From assembly GCA_963795055.1 (NCBI GenBank), contig CAWCGJ010000024.1, forward strand, positions 62,001 to 126,000: 64,000 bases of DNA, read 5' to 3'. Position numbers and translations under genes: made by a program. This document shows, one piece after another, positions 16,970-24,928 of the stretch (positions are counted from its first letter, which is position 1; every line of letters begins with the position of its first letter). This stretch comes from JASHPR01 sp963795055 (GTDB lineage: Bacteria; Actinomycetota; Actinomycetes; Streptosporangiales; Streptosporangiaceae). Below the pieces are notes generated by a model that saw only the letters and a program-made list of their open reading frames with translations, was not told the DNA's origin and ran no database searches.

Positions 16970-17117
16970 CCATCGCGGCACCGTCGGGCCATGGCGGCGT
17001 CGTCGGGCCATCGCGGCGTCGTCGGGCCATCGCGGCACCGTCGGGCCATCGCGGCACCGTCGGGCCATCGCGGCGCCGTCGGGCCATCGCGGCGCCGTGG
17101 GCCATGGCGCGCCGTCA
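16970..17117. repeat. 19-bp tandem repeat reaching into the nnr 3' end
   Basis: About seven units of CCATCGCGGC(A/G)(C/T)CGTCGGG begin at 16970 with a 19-bp period, then two degenerate units that form the last codons and stop of nnr (NAAAMA-stop). The array seems to have grown out of the end of the nnr gene. Six of the first seven units are 19 bp; the seventh is 18 bp. It fills most of the space between nnr and the MarR operators. Confidence 0.8.
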
Positions 17118-18767
17118 GGCCATCGCGGCGGCGTTGACCATCCGGGTGGCCGCGGGCAGCGCCCCGACGAGGTCCGAGGCGCCGATCGGCGCGCCGATGC
17201 CCTCCGGGCGCGCCGTCGCACCCGCGCCCTCGCCGCCCACAGCACCGACCATCCCGGTGATCCCGGTTACCCCGGCCCGGGCGATCCCGGCACCCGTGGC
17301 CCCGTCGGGCCCGGTGCCCGTGGTGCCGCCGGCGGCCAGCCGGGCGGCTATACCGTGCAGGAACGCGGCCGCGGCCGCCGCCCGGGACGGCTCGAGGCCC
17401 TGCGCGAGCAGCGACCCGGCCAGGCCGGACAGCACGTCCCCGGAACCGGCGGTAGCCAGCCAGCTGGTCCCGGTGGGATTCACCAGGACCTCCTGGTCCG
17501 GCTCCGGGGAGGCGATCACCGTGGTCGAGCCCTTCAGCAGCACGGTGCAGCCGAGCTCGGCGGCGGCCCGGGTGGCAAACCGGAGGCGGTGGGCTTCCAC
17601 GTCCGGCCGGTCCGCGCCGAGGAGCCGCGCGAGCTCGCCGGCGTGCGGCGTGAGCAGGGTGGGCGCCGGGCGCGGCAGCAGCCCGGGGTGAGTAGCCAGC
17701 AGGGTGATCCCGTCCGCGTCGACCAGTACCGGGAGGCTGGTCGCGAGAACGGCCGCGAGCAGGCTGGCGGCGATCTCGTCCGTTCCCATGCCCGGCCCGG
17801 CCGTCCAGGCCTGCACGTGGCCGGCCGCCTCGACGGCCGCCCTGCCCTCCAGGCCGGCGTCCAGGGTGGTGATGACCGCCTCGGGCCAGTGCTGCCGCAC
17901 CACGGCCACCGGGACCGCGGACGACAGCAGCCGGACCATCCCGGCCCCGCCGCGGATGGCCCCGCCGACGGCCAGCGTGGGAGCGCCGGTGAACCGGTCG
18001 CTGCCCGCCACGATCCCCAGTACGCCGCGCCGATACTTGTCCGATTCCGCCGACGGGCGGGGCAGCCAGGCCGCGATGTCGGCCGCCTGCGGGGCCGCGA
18101 CGTCGGGCGGGCCGAGATAACGACCCAGGCCGATGTCCACGAGCTCGACGACCCCCGCGTGCGAGGCTCCGGGATCGATCAGCAGGCCGGGCTTGAGGGT
18201 CCCGAATGTGACCGTCACGTCGGCCTGGACCGCAGCGCCGGCCACCTCGCCGGTGTCGGCGTCGATCCCGCTCGGCAGGTCGACGGCCACGACCAGCGCC
18301 CGGGCCCGCCCGGCCGCCGCGGCCAGCGACGCGGCCGGCTCGCGCAGGCCTCCGCGGCCGCCGATGCCAAGCAGCCCGTCGATGATCAGGTCGGCCGCGG
18401 CGATCGTCTCGTCCGCGGCCTGGCCCGCGGCCTCGATCACCCGCCCGCCGGAGCCGCGCAGCGCGGCCGCCCCGCCCTCATGCATCCGCTCGGCCGCGGC
18501 GACGGCGGTGACCTCGGCGCCGCGGGCGGCCAGCCGCGCCCCGGCGTACAGCGCGTCTCCGCCGTTGTCCCCGCTGCCCGTCAGCACGACCACCCGGGAC
18601 CCGTAGACGCCCCGGGCCCGCCCCGCCCGGCCCGCGCGGTTGAGCAGCCCGGCGCACGCCGCCGCCAGGCCCGCGGCGGCCCGCTGCATCAGCGCGCCCT
18701 CCGGCAGCAGCGCCATCAGCGCGCCCTCGGCCGCCCTGACCCCGGCCACGGCGCGTGCGTTCCTCAT
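17115..18767 (-). CDS. nnr: Bifunctional NAD(P)H-hydrate epimerase / ADP-dependent dehydratase
   Basis: Repairs damaged (hydrated) NADH and NADPH. The N-terminal epimerase domain (about 1-220) has TGSGDNGGDALYAGARLAARG and ends near DIGLGRYLG. The C-terminal ribokinase-like dehydratase has WTAGPGMGTDE, a substrate region LTPHAGELARLLG and the signature TAGSGDVLSGLAGSLLAQG. The ATG at 18767 (MRNARAVAGVRAAEGALM) matches the normal start and gives 550 residues. A long Ala/Gly tail follows the domain. In related genomes acpS and glmS lie next to it; here the polysaccharide locus intervenes. Confidence 0.92.
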   Translation of the reverse strand: MRNARAVAGVRAAEGALMALLPEGALMQRAAAGLAAACAGLLNRAGRAGRARGVYGSRVVVLTGSGDNGGDALYAGARLAARGAEVTAVAAAERMHEGGAAALRGSGGRVIEAAGQAADETIAAADLIIDGLLGIGGRGGLREPAASLAAAAGRARALVVAVDLPSGIDADTGEVAGAAVQADVTVTFGTLKPGLLIDPGASHAGVVELVDIGLGRYLGPPDVAAPQAADIAAWLPRPSAESDKYRRGVLGIVAGSDRFTGAPTLAVGGAIRGGAGMVRLLSSAVPVAVVRQHWPEAVITTLDAGLEGRAAVEAAGHVQAWTAGPGMGTDEIAASLLAAVLATSLPVLVDADGITLLATHPGLLPRPAPTLLTPHAGELARLLGADRPDVEAHRLRFATRAAAELGCTVLLKGSTTVIASPEPDQEVLVNPTGTSWLATAGSGDVLSGLAGSLLAQGLEPSRAAAAAAFLHGIAARLAAGGTTGTGPDGATGAGIARAGVTGITGMVGAVGGEGAGATARPEGIGAPIGASDLVGALPAATRMVNAAAMA

Positions 18768-18992
18768 GCCGGGCCGCCTTGTTCGCCCTGAGCGAACAAA
18801 TAGCCGCTGATTCCCACGATCATGACCCAAGCCTGCCATGCCGTCGGCGGGAGCCGCAGTCGCCGGACACGACCGACGCGGGACGGGCTCCTGGGGCGGG
18901 CAAATGTCCTAAAAGGCTGGTTATCACCGGCCTAACGGTACATTTACGCCTGCTCCGGACCGGGGGCGGGGAGCGGCCCGGGGCGGGCGGCG

Positions 18993-19844
18993 TCAGCTGG
19001 CGCTCGCGGCCTGACCGACTAACGCCAGGCGCTGGTGCGTCGCCTCTGCTTCCAGGTCTGTGACCGGGCGTGGCCGGATGGGCCGCACCGTGCTCGCGGC
19101 GCGCGCCGCGGGAGAGGCTGCGGGCCGCACGGCGGGCGCAGAGGCCGGGACGCCTTCCGCTGCGGCCCAGAGGTCGGGCAGCCGGTGGCGCACGGCGAAG
19201 GACGCGGCCTCGAGCCGCGAGTGCACGCCGAGCTTGGTGAGCACGGCCTGCAGGTGGGTTCGCACGGTAGTGCGCGAGACGCCGAGCCGTCCTACCATCG
19301 CCGCGGTGTCCAGCCCTTCGACCAGCATCATCAGGCACTCCCGCTCGCGGCTGGTCAGGTGGGAGGCGAGGCGCAGCGCCTGGTTCGGCTCGGGTGAGCG
19401 CCGCGGCGCCCGGACTTGCGGGACATCCACGACGACCTCGCCGCACAGCACGCGCTCGAGCGCGGAGATGAGCGCGCCAATTCCGCGCGACTGGTGCAGG
19501 TAGCCGGATGCGCCGGCATCTAGCGCGCGGCCTACCGCCTCGCGGCCGGCGCTAGCGCCGAGCACGACGACGTTCGTGCCCTGGCTGGCCGCGAGCACCT
19601 GGGCGATGGTGCAGGCGTCGTCCTCGAGGGGGGTGTTCCTGTCGATCAGGCAAGCGTCCGGCCGGTCCCGCCGCACGAGCGCGACCATCTCCTGGGCGTC
19701 GCGGGCCACCGCGCTGACCATGTATCCGTGCTGGCCGAGCACGGTAGAGAGCGCGTCCAGGAACACTACGTGGTCGTCACCGAGCACCAGCCTGGCCACG
19801 CGGTCACCCGCCCATCTCGGCGCGCGCCGCTGCGGCCGGCTCAT
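18993..19844 (-). CDS. NarL/LuxR-type response regulator with altered receiver
   Basis: A regulator of 283 residues: receiver domain (about 18-135), LuxR helix-turn-helix (about 160-225; LTSRERECLMMLVEGLDTAAMVGRLGVSRTTVRTHLQAVLTKLGVHSRLEAA) and a Pro/Arg-rich tail. The acidic pair (GDD) and the phospho-acceptor Asp (CLIDRN) are present. The switch Thr reads Gly (VVVLGAS) and the conserved Lys is replaced (GYLHQSRG), so normal phosphorylation switching is doubtful. No histidine kinase is nearby. It is the last gene of the polysaccharide region and likely has its own promoter in the 307-bp gap upstream. Confidence 0.85.
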   Translation of the reverse strand: MSRPQRRAPRWAGDRVARLVLGDDHVVFLDALSTVLGQHGYMVSAVARDAQEMVALVRRDRPDACLIDRNTPLEDDACTIAQVLAASQGTNVVVLGASAGREAVGRALDAGASGYLHQSRGIGALISALERVLCGEVVVDVPQVRAPRRSPEPNQALRLASHLTSRERECLMMLVEGLDTAAMVGRLGVSRTTVRTHLQAVLTKLGVHSRLEAASFAVRHRLPDLWAAAEGVPASAPAVRPAASPAARAASTVRPIRPRPVTDLEAEATHQRLALVGQAASAS

Positions 19845-20151
19845 TCCGGTCAGCGCACCACCTGTCGAGCAAAGCCGTCATGCTCACGTCCCCCCGGGTC
19901 GCCCGCTGCGGTCCGACGACTGGTCTCGAGCTCTCAGGTCGGTTTCGTCAGATAGTCCGGCCGCCTCAGCCCCGAATGCCCACCGCACCCGGAGGGAAGC
20001 TTCCCGATCTGCGATCTTCTGGGTAAACCAGCCCACGTGGAGAAGACGCCTTCACAGCAGCGATCGTTTACAGCAGGTTACGAGAATGCAAAGAACATCA
20101 ACGGACCCCCTACCTTACGCCCCTCGATCTTGATTATCGAGACTACTGGGA
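19845..20151. other. 307-bp intergenic region upstream of the response regulator
   Basis: No gene is seen. It is less GC-rich than its surroundings and holds a short direct repeat ACTACTGGGACTACTGGGAC at its right end. It also holds one copy of ATTATCGA (20132-20139), similar to the units iterated at 22288-22405. It probably carries the promoter of the response regulator and the 3' end of the glycosyltransferase transcript. Confidence 0.5.
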
Positions 20152-21384
20152 CTACTGGGACCTTGACCAGGCCCCGGCCGCGGGCGAGTACGCGGCCATG
20201 AGCGCGGCCCGCAGGGCGGACTCGCCGTGCTGGTCACCCAGGCGGGCCCGGGCGGTCGCGGCCATGCGGGCGGCGAGTTCCGGCGCGTCGAGCAGGTACC
20301 GGATGGCGGCGGCGAGCTGGCCGGGCCGGCCCGGCGGGACCAGCAGGCCGGTCTCGCCCGGGATCACGAGATCGGGAACCGCGTTGACGGCGGTCGCGAC
20401 GACGGGAACGCCGCAGATCATGGCCTCGACGACCACCGTGGGCAGTCCCTCGTAGCGGCTGGACAGCGCAAAGACGTCGAACGCGGGAAGCAGGTCGAGC
20501 ACGTCGGCCCGCTCGCCGGCCAGGATGACCCGGGACCCCGGCGACCGCTGGACGCGGCGGCCGATGCGCTCGGCCAGCTCGCCGCCGCCGATCCACACGC
20601 CGGTGACTTCCGGGCGCCGCAGGGCCGCCACGGCGGCGAGGAAATCCTCGGGCGCCTTCTGGTAGGTCAGCCGGCCGACCGTGCCGACTACGGTGGTGTC
20701 GGCCGGCAAGCCGAGGGCGAGGCGGGCACGCTCACGCGCCTGCGGCAGCCGGGCGCTCATGCTCGCCCGCGCCCGGTCCGGCCCGTCCACCGCGACGCCA
20801 ATGGTGCGGACCCGCTGGGGCGCGATCAGCTCTCGCCGGACGGCTTCGGCGGCGACCGCGTTGCCCACGCACAGGCCCACGTCGGTGATCCGGCCCAGCC
20901 GCCGCTCGATCGATATGTAGGCCCGGCGCCGGGCTGCCGACTGGAACTCGTGGAACGGGAAGCCGTGGAAGGTGTGCACGATCCTCGGTACCCCGGCCCG
21001 GTACGCGGCCAGCCGGCCTACGGCTCCGGCCTTCGCGCAGTGGGTGTGCACCACGTCGAACTTCCGCTGCCGGAAGACCTGCTCCAGCCGCCCGAGCGCC
21101 GCCAGGTCGCTGCGCGGGGCGATCACCTCGCGCAGCGCGGGGTCGACGAGGACCTCGAGGCCGGCGGCCGCGGCCTCGTCGAGCAGCGGCCCGCCGCTGC
21201 CGGTCATGATCGTCACCGCGGCCGCAGCGGGGTCGAGGGCCCGGGCCCCGCGCAGGGCGAGCACCCCGGCGCCGCCCTCGAGCCGGGTGATCACGGTCGC
21301 GATCCGCAGCGGCGCGACGGTCCGGTCCCCGGCTGGCCAGCCGGTGCTTGTTCCGGGCCGCGGACGGGCCCGGAACCCGATCAT
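20152..21384 (-). CDS. GT4-family glycosyltransferase
   Basis: A GT-B fold retaining glycosyltransferase of 410 residues. The N-terminal domain carries VVHTHCAKAGAVGRLAAYRAGVPRIVHTFHGFPFHEFQ, as in GT4 enzymes that add the second or later sugar of a polysaccharide unit. The C-terminal nucleotide-sugar domain has VGRLTYQKAPEDFL and the E-x7-E motif in SSRYEGLPTVVVEAM. The start overlaps the upstream response-regulator stop (ATGA). A leader of about 25 residues precedes the first beta-strand, so a later start (RIATVITRLEGG) is possible. Confidence 0.88.
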   Translation of the reverse strand: MIGFRARPRPGTSTGWPAGDRTVAPLRIATVITRLEGGAGVLALRGARALDPAAAAVTIMTGSGGPLLDEAAAAGLEVLVDPALREVIAPRSDLAALGRLEQVFRQRKFDVVHTHCAKAGAVGRLAAYRAGVPRIVHTFHGFPFHEFQSAARRRAYISIERRLGRITDVGLCVGNAVAAEAVRRELIAPQRVRTIGVAVDGPDRARASMSARLPQARERARLALGLPADTTVVGTVGRLTYQKAPEDFLAAVAALRRPEVTGVWIGGGELAERIGRRVQRSPGSRVILAGERADVLDLLPAFDVFALSSRYEGLPTVVVEAMICGVPVVATAVNAVPDLVIPGETGLLVPPGRPGQLAAAIRYLLDAPELAARMAATARARLGDQHGESALRAALMAAYSPAAGAWSRSQ

Positions 21385-22211
21385 CGCCGGTCCGGGCCGG
21401 ATGGTACCGGGGTCGGCCGGCCCCCGATGACCGGAGAGCGCTCGGGAAGCCGCAGGCCAGCGGCGCGGGCGACCCGCACGGCCTCGAGCCTGCTGTGCAC
21501 GTCCAGCTTGGTGAAGATGCTGCGGGTGTGGGTGCGGACCGTGTCGGTGGAGATCAGCAGGTCCTCGGCGATCTGCCGGCCGCGCTTGCCCTCCGCCATG
21601 CTCGCCAGGACGTCGCGTTCCCGCGGGCTCAGCACGTCGAGCGGATCGGTGTCCTCCCGGGCCCGGCGGACGTCGTCGCGCAGCTCGCGCAGGATCTCGC
21701 CGAGCATCTCCGGCGGGAACCAGGAATGGCCCTGGCAGACCCCCCGCAGCACGGTCTCCAGCTCGTCCGCGCCCTGTTCCTTGGACACCCAGGCCGCGGC
21801 CCCGGCCCGCGCGGCCTCCACCGCGTGGGCGACGTCGTGGTCGCCGCTGACCACGACCAGATGGGCCGTGGGCCAGGCCGCCTTGAGCCGGGCCAGCACC
21901 TCGCCGACGGCGAAGCCGAGCGGCTCGACCTCGATCAGGATGACGTCGGGCCGCAGCCAGCGGACGACCTCGGGCAGCTGCGGATCATCGGTACTGCAGC
22001 ACCCGGCGACCCAGAGGTCGGGGGCGGCAGAGAGCCGGGAGGCCAGCGCTTCCGTGACCATCCGGTAGTCATCAACCAGGAGCAGCCGCCGCACGTCCAC
22101 TGAACCACTGTGCAATGGCCAGGCGGCATTGTCCTCATACAGATGAATGAGGATTCCTCCTCCTGATATGGGGGATGGGCGTAACGCCCCGCCGCCGATC
22201 ACCTTGAGCAT
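21381..22211 (-). CDS. NarL/LuxR-type response regulator lacking the phospho-acceptor Asp
   Basis: Receiver (LLLVDDYRMVTEALASRL onward) and LuxR HTH (LSPRERDVLASMAEGKRGRQIAEDLLISTDTVRTHTRSIFTKLDVHSRLEAV). In the receiver the expected Asp reads Glu (DVILIEVEPLG), while the acidic pair, the Ser/Thr (VVSGDHD) and the Lys (VSKEQ) remain. Such Asp-to-Glu receivers can be locked or phosphate-independent. The ATG at 22211 gives a 39-residue leader; GTG at about 22100 (VDVRRLLLVDD) is the likelier start. It is coupled to the downstream glycosyltransferase and preceded by an array of ~22-bp repeats. Confidence 0.86.
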   Translation of the reverse strand: MLKVIGGGALRPSPISGGGILIHLYEDNAAWPLHSGSVDVRRLLLVDDYRMVTEALASRLSAAPDLWVAGCCSTDDPQLPEVVRWLRPDVILIEVEPLGFAVGEVLARLKAAWPTAHLVVVSGDHDVAHAVEAARAGAAAWVSKEQGADELETVLRGVCQGHSWFPPEMLGEILRELRDDVRRAREDTDPLDVLSPRERDVLASMAEGKRGRQIAEDLLISTDTVRTHTRSIFTKLDVHSRLEAVRVARAAGLRLPERSPVIGGRPTPVPSGPDRR

Positions 22212-22287
22212 CTAGCGGATCACATTACGGATACAAGAGCGTTAGCCCGGGGGCGCCCGGCGGGGCCCGGCGCAGCGGGGCCCAGTG

Positions 22288-22405
22288 GTTATCGCTCGCG
22301 GTGTCCGGCCATTACCGTACGCGATGTCCGGCGATTACCGTGCAGCGTCCTGGTGATTATCGTCGCGCTTCCGGCGGTTGCGGCCACGGCGCCGGGTGAT
22401 TACTG
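22288..22405. repeat. Iterated ~22-bp motif array upstream of the response regulator
   Basis: Six positions of (A/G)TTA(C/T)CG or close variants occur at 22288, 22311, 22334, 22356, 22378 and 22399, spaced 21-23 bp. The connecting DNA is also similar (CGCG.TGTCCGGCG). The spacing is about two helical turns, as for a protein binding repeatedly on one face. The array fills the 188-bp gap between the anchored spherulin-4 gene and the response-regulator gene. Confidence 0.65.
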
Positions 22406-23281
22406 CCGGCATCCCGACGAAATGGCGGTAACCTCACTGGACCAGTAACTGGGGAGCGCGTCGTAGGGGTTGGCTCCCGACAGGTTGGTCACGTAGACGT
22501 AACCAGCGTTCCGGCTCCTAGACAGGCTGATGGCGCCGTTGGCCTGCGAACTGGTGACGGCGCCGAAAATCGTGTTCGCAAACCTGGTCGCGGGGAAATC
22601 GTGCGCCCAGCCGGGTACCCGGGCGGCCCGGTACTGAGGGTACGTCCCCTCGAATACCATCAATACATCGCCGACCGACATGTATTGCTGAACGGGATAG
22701 ACCCCGGCGTTGAGCCAGACTGACGATCCCGGAATGGTCCGGTGGATGTAACTAGCCAGCTGCCGGTAGTAAGGAAGCTCGCTAGCGGTGCCGTTGACGG
22801 AGTCCAGGAAGATCCCGTTTACGCCGTACCAGGCTTTGTAGTTCCTGACGTCGGCCTCGATCTGCGAGATGGGGCGCGCGCCGTCGGCGGTCGATGAATA
22901 GCCCAAGACCATGATGCCCCTGGCGCGCGCCTGCGTGGCGGCGGATTGGTAGGCGGGATTCGCTGCGGTGCCCGCCCCGATGCCCGTGGCGGGATTGAGG
23001 ATCATGGCGCTCGGCACGTGCTTGCCGACGGTGGCCTGCGGCCAGCCGCTCGCATCGAAGTAAGCAGGCACGAAGGTCTTCTGGCAGTAGCGTCCGGCAA
23101 TGCCCTCCGACCTTAGCCCTGCGGTTATTCCGACCGCGAGGCCGATAACCAGGACGACGACGATCGCCAGGATGGTCAGCGGCCTTCTGGCGAGCCTGCG
23201 CAGCTTCTCGCGCGAATCGCGCCGCTGCAGCCGCCGCCGCGTCTTCTGCCAGCTGTCCGGCGGGCTTCCGGTCACCGACAT
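22400..23281 (-). CDS. Membrane-anchored spherulin-4 family glycoside hydrolase (GH135-like)
   Basis: A protein of 293 residues. A very basic cytoplasmic tail (1-33) is followed by one transmembrane helix (about 35-57) and an extracytoplasmic TIM-barrel-like domain beginning VPAYFDASGW. Candidate catalytic acids are in GIFLDSV (Asp160) and MVFEGTY (Glu211). Spherulin-4 proteins include fungal Sph3 (GH135), which cleaves alpha-1,4-GalNAc in galactosaminogalactan. The C-terminus shares (V/T)YVT..GANPYD.LP with the adjacent paralogue. Two Cys (in RYCQK and SGCRQ) may form a disulfide. It probably trims the exported polysaccharide at the cell surface. Confidence 0.82.
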   Translation of the reverse strand: MSVTGSPPDSWQKTRRRLQRRDSREKLRRLARRPLTILAIVVVLVIGLAVGITAGLRSEGIAGRYCQKTFVPAYFDASGWPQATVGKHVPSAMILNPATGIGAGTAANPAYQSAATQARARGIMVLGYSSTADGARPISQIEADVRNYKAWYGVNGIFLDSVNGTASELPYYRQLASYIHRTIPGSSVWLNAGVYPVQQYMSVGDVLMVFEGTYPQYRAARVPGWAHDFPATRFANTIFGAVTSSQANGAISLSRSRNAGYVYVTNLSGANPYDALPSYWSSEVTAISSGCRQ

Positions 23282-23308
23282 GTCGGCATCAGCCCCGGCC
23301 GGCCGCGG

Positions 23309-24019
23309 CTAGCGCAGCCACGGCGATTCCGGCTGCAGCCCCCCGGCGGGCAGGCCATCGTACGGGTTGGCCCCGCCGCGGTCGGTGACGTACACCGAGC
23401 CCGCCCGGCGCCGGGTGGCAAGCAGGAACGCATGGTCAAAATTCTCCCGGGGTACCGAGTAGATCACGTGGTAGAACATGCTGGCCGGCCGGGAGCGCGT
23501 CCAGCGCGGCACGGCCAGCCTCAGGTAGGCGCGCCACGGGCCCTCGAAGGTGCCGAGCAGGTTCGCGTGCTCGGCGTAGGCCTCAAGCGGGTGCGCGCCA
23601 TGGTTGAAAAGCACCACGTGCGCCCCGGCTCGGCGCGCATCGCGGGACAGCGCCGCGTAATAGCCGAGGTCCTGTGCGCTCACCGAGACGCGGTCAAAGC
23701 ACACGCCGCTCACGGCGTACCACTGCAGGAAATTGTCGAGGTCGGCCAGGGCCTCGGCCGCCTGCCGCCGGCCGTAGTTGGTGTCCACGTACCCGGCCAC
23801 GGCCACCCCGACCTCGCGGAGCCGGCCGAGCGCGGAATGGTAGGCCGGGTCGGGCCGGGCGCCGGGCCCGTTGGCCAGGTTGAGTATGACCAGCCGGACC
23901 TGCTGGGCGTGCTTGGCCAGCAGCTGCCAGTCGTCGGGACGGCTATCGGGGCGGAAGTAGGCGGGCACGACCAGCCGCGGCGTCGTCAGCGGCGCGCGGT
24001 CCGAAGCTAGCCTGATCAT
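23309..24019 (-). CDS. Spherulin-4 family glycoside hydrolase paralogue without export signal
   Basis: A protein of 236 residues starting MIRLASDRAPLTTPRLVVPAYF. It has the barrel start VVPAYF, GVCFDRV (Asp109) and LGTFEGPW (Glu159), lining up with the anchored paralogue 27 bp downstream. No signal peptide or transmembrane helix is visible, so it may be cytoplasmic or exported in another way. The ATG at 24019 overlaps the SDR stop (ATGA). Identity to its neighbour looks low outside the motifs, so the duplication is old or the two were acquired separately. Confidence 0.8.
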   Translation of the reverse strand: MIRLASDRAPLTTPRLVVPAYFRPDSRPDDWQLLAKHAQQVRLVILNLANGPGARPDPAYHSALGRLREVGVAVAGYVDTNYGRRQAAEALADLDNFLQWYAVSGVCFDRVSVSAQDLGYYAALSRDARRAGAHVVLFNHGAHPLEAYAEHANLLGTFEGPWRAYLRLAVPRWTRSRPASMFYHVIYSVPRENFDHAFLLATRRRAGSVYVTDRGGANPYDGLPAGGLQPESPWLR

Positions 24020-24918
24020 GGCCCGCCTTCCCAGAGATCGGCCACGGAGGCCGCGAGATCGTAGCGCGGCCGCCAGTCCAGGTCCTGGTGTGCGAGGGTG
24101 ATGTCGGCCTGGTTCCACGGTACGTCGCTCGACCGGGCCGGCCCCGGCGAATCCTCATGCACCGGGCCGGCGTACCCGCTGATCGCGATCAGCTCCTTGA
24201 CCAGCGTCCGGGCCAGGACCCCGGTACCGCTGCCGACGTTGAGCACGGTGTGCGGCGGCGCCGGCGCGGCCGCCGCGGCCAGCACCGCCGCCGCCACGTC
24301 ACGGGCGTCGACAAAGTCGCGGACCGCGTCCAGCGGGCCGAGGCGCACGTCGGTGCCGCTGGCCAGGGCCCGGCGCAGCTCCGCGGCCAGCCGCCCGGGC
24401 AGGCCGTTCTCCGGCGCCCCGGCTCCGACCGGGTTGAACACCCGCAGCACCACGGCGTCGAGCCCGGCCGCCCGGGCCAGCTCGACCAGCCGGGTGCCGC
24501 CCAGCTTGGTGGCCCCGTACGCGGCGACCGGCCGGGACGGCGCGGACTCGGCGACCGGGACGTCCGGCTCGACGCGCCCGTACTCGGCCGCGGAGCCGAG
24601 GTGCACGAGCCGGGCCGGCATCCGCGCGTCCAGCATCGCCCGGACCAGCGCGTAGGTTCCGGTGACGTTGACGGCGGCCAGCAGGTCAGGGCCGCCGGTG
24701 GTGGCGCCCGCGCAGTTGAGGACGGCGTCCGGCGCCACCGACGCGATCATCTCGGCGATCCGGGCCGGCTCGTCGGCGGCCAGGTCGAGCCGCCGGTACC
24801 CGGGCGAGTCCGGCCGCTGCGCCCGGCCGGCGCTGACGACCTCCGCGCCCGCCGCGGCGGCCTGCCGCGACACGTGCCGGCCGAGGAACCCGCTCGCGCC
24901 GAGGATCAGCAGCCGCAT
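24016..24918 (-). CDS. NAD-dependent epimerase/dehydratase (extended SDR)
   Basis: Nucleotide-sugar epimerase/reductase-like enzyme, 300 residues. The NAD-binding motif GASGFLGRHVS is at the N-terminus, then HLGSAAEYG and the catalytic Tyr-x3-Lys in AAYGATKLGGTRLV. The late region RDFVDARDVAAAV is typical of UDP-sugar epimerases. The ATG at 24918 is 10 bp after the upstream dehydratase stop. In this locus it probably supplies or modifies a UDP-hexose (UDP-Glc/UDP-GlcNAc 4-epimerase or 4-keto reductase), but the substrate is not readable. Confidence 0.85.
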   Translation of the reverse strand: MRLLILGASGFLGRHVSRQAAAAGAEVVSAGRAQRPDSPGYRRLDLAADEPARIAEMIASVAPDAVLNCAGATTGGPDLLAAVNVTGTYALVRAMLDARMPARLVHLGSAAEYGRVEPDVPVAESAPSRPVAAYGATKLGGTRLVELARAAGLDAVVLRVFNPVGAGAPENGLPGRLAAELRRALASGTDVRLGPLDAVRDFVDARDVAAAVLAAAAAPAPPHTVLNVGSGTGVLARTLVKELIAISGYAGPVHEDSPGPARSSDVPWNQADITLAHQDLDWRPRYDLAASVADLWEGGP

Positions 24919-24928
24919 CAGGGAACGC

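Noticed and set aside
16970..17117. Possible CRISPR array
   Set aside because: Repeats are contiguous 19-bp units without spacers; no cas genes are in the window.
22288..22405. Possible CRISPR or replication-origin iterons
   Set aside because: The units are degenerate, with no unique spacers, and no rep or cas gene is near; a regulatory array is simpler.
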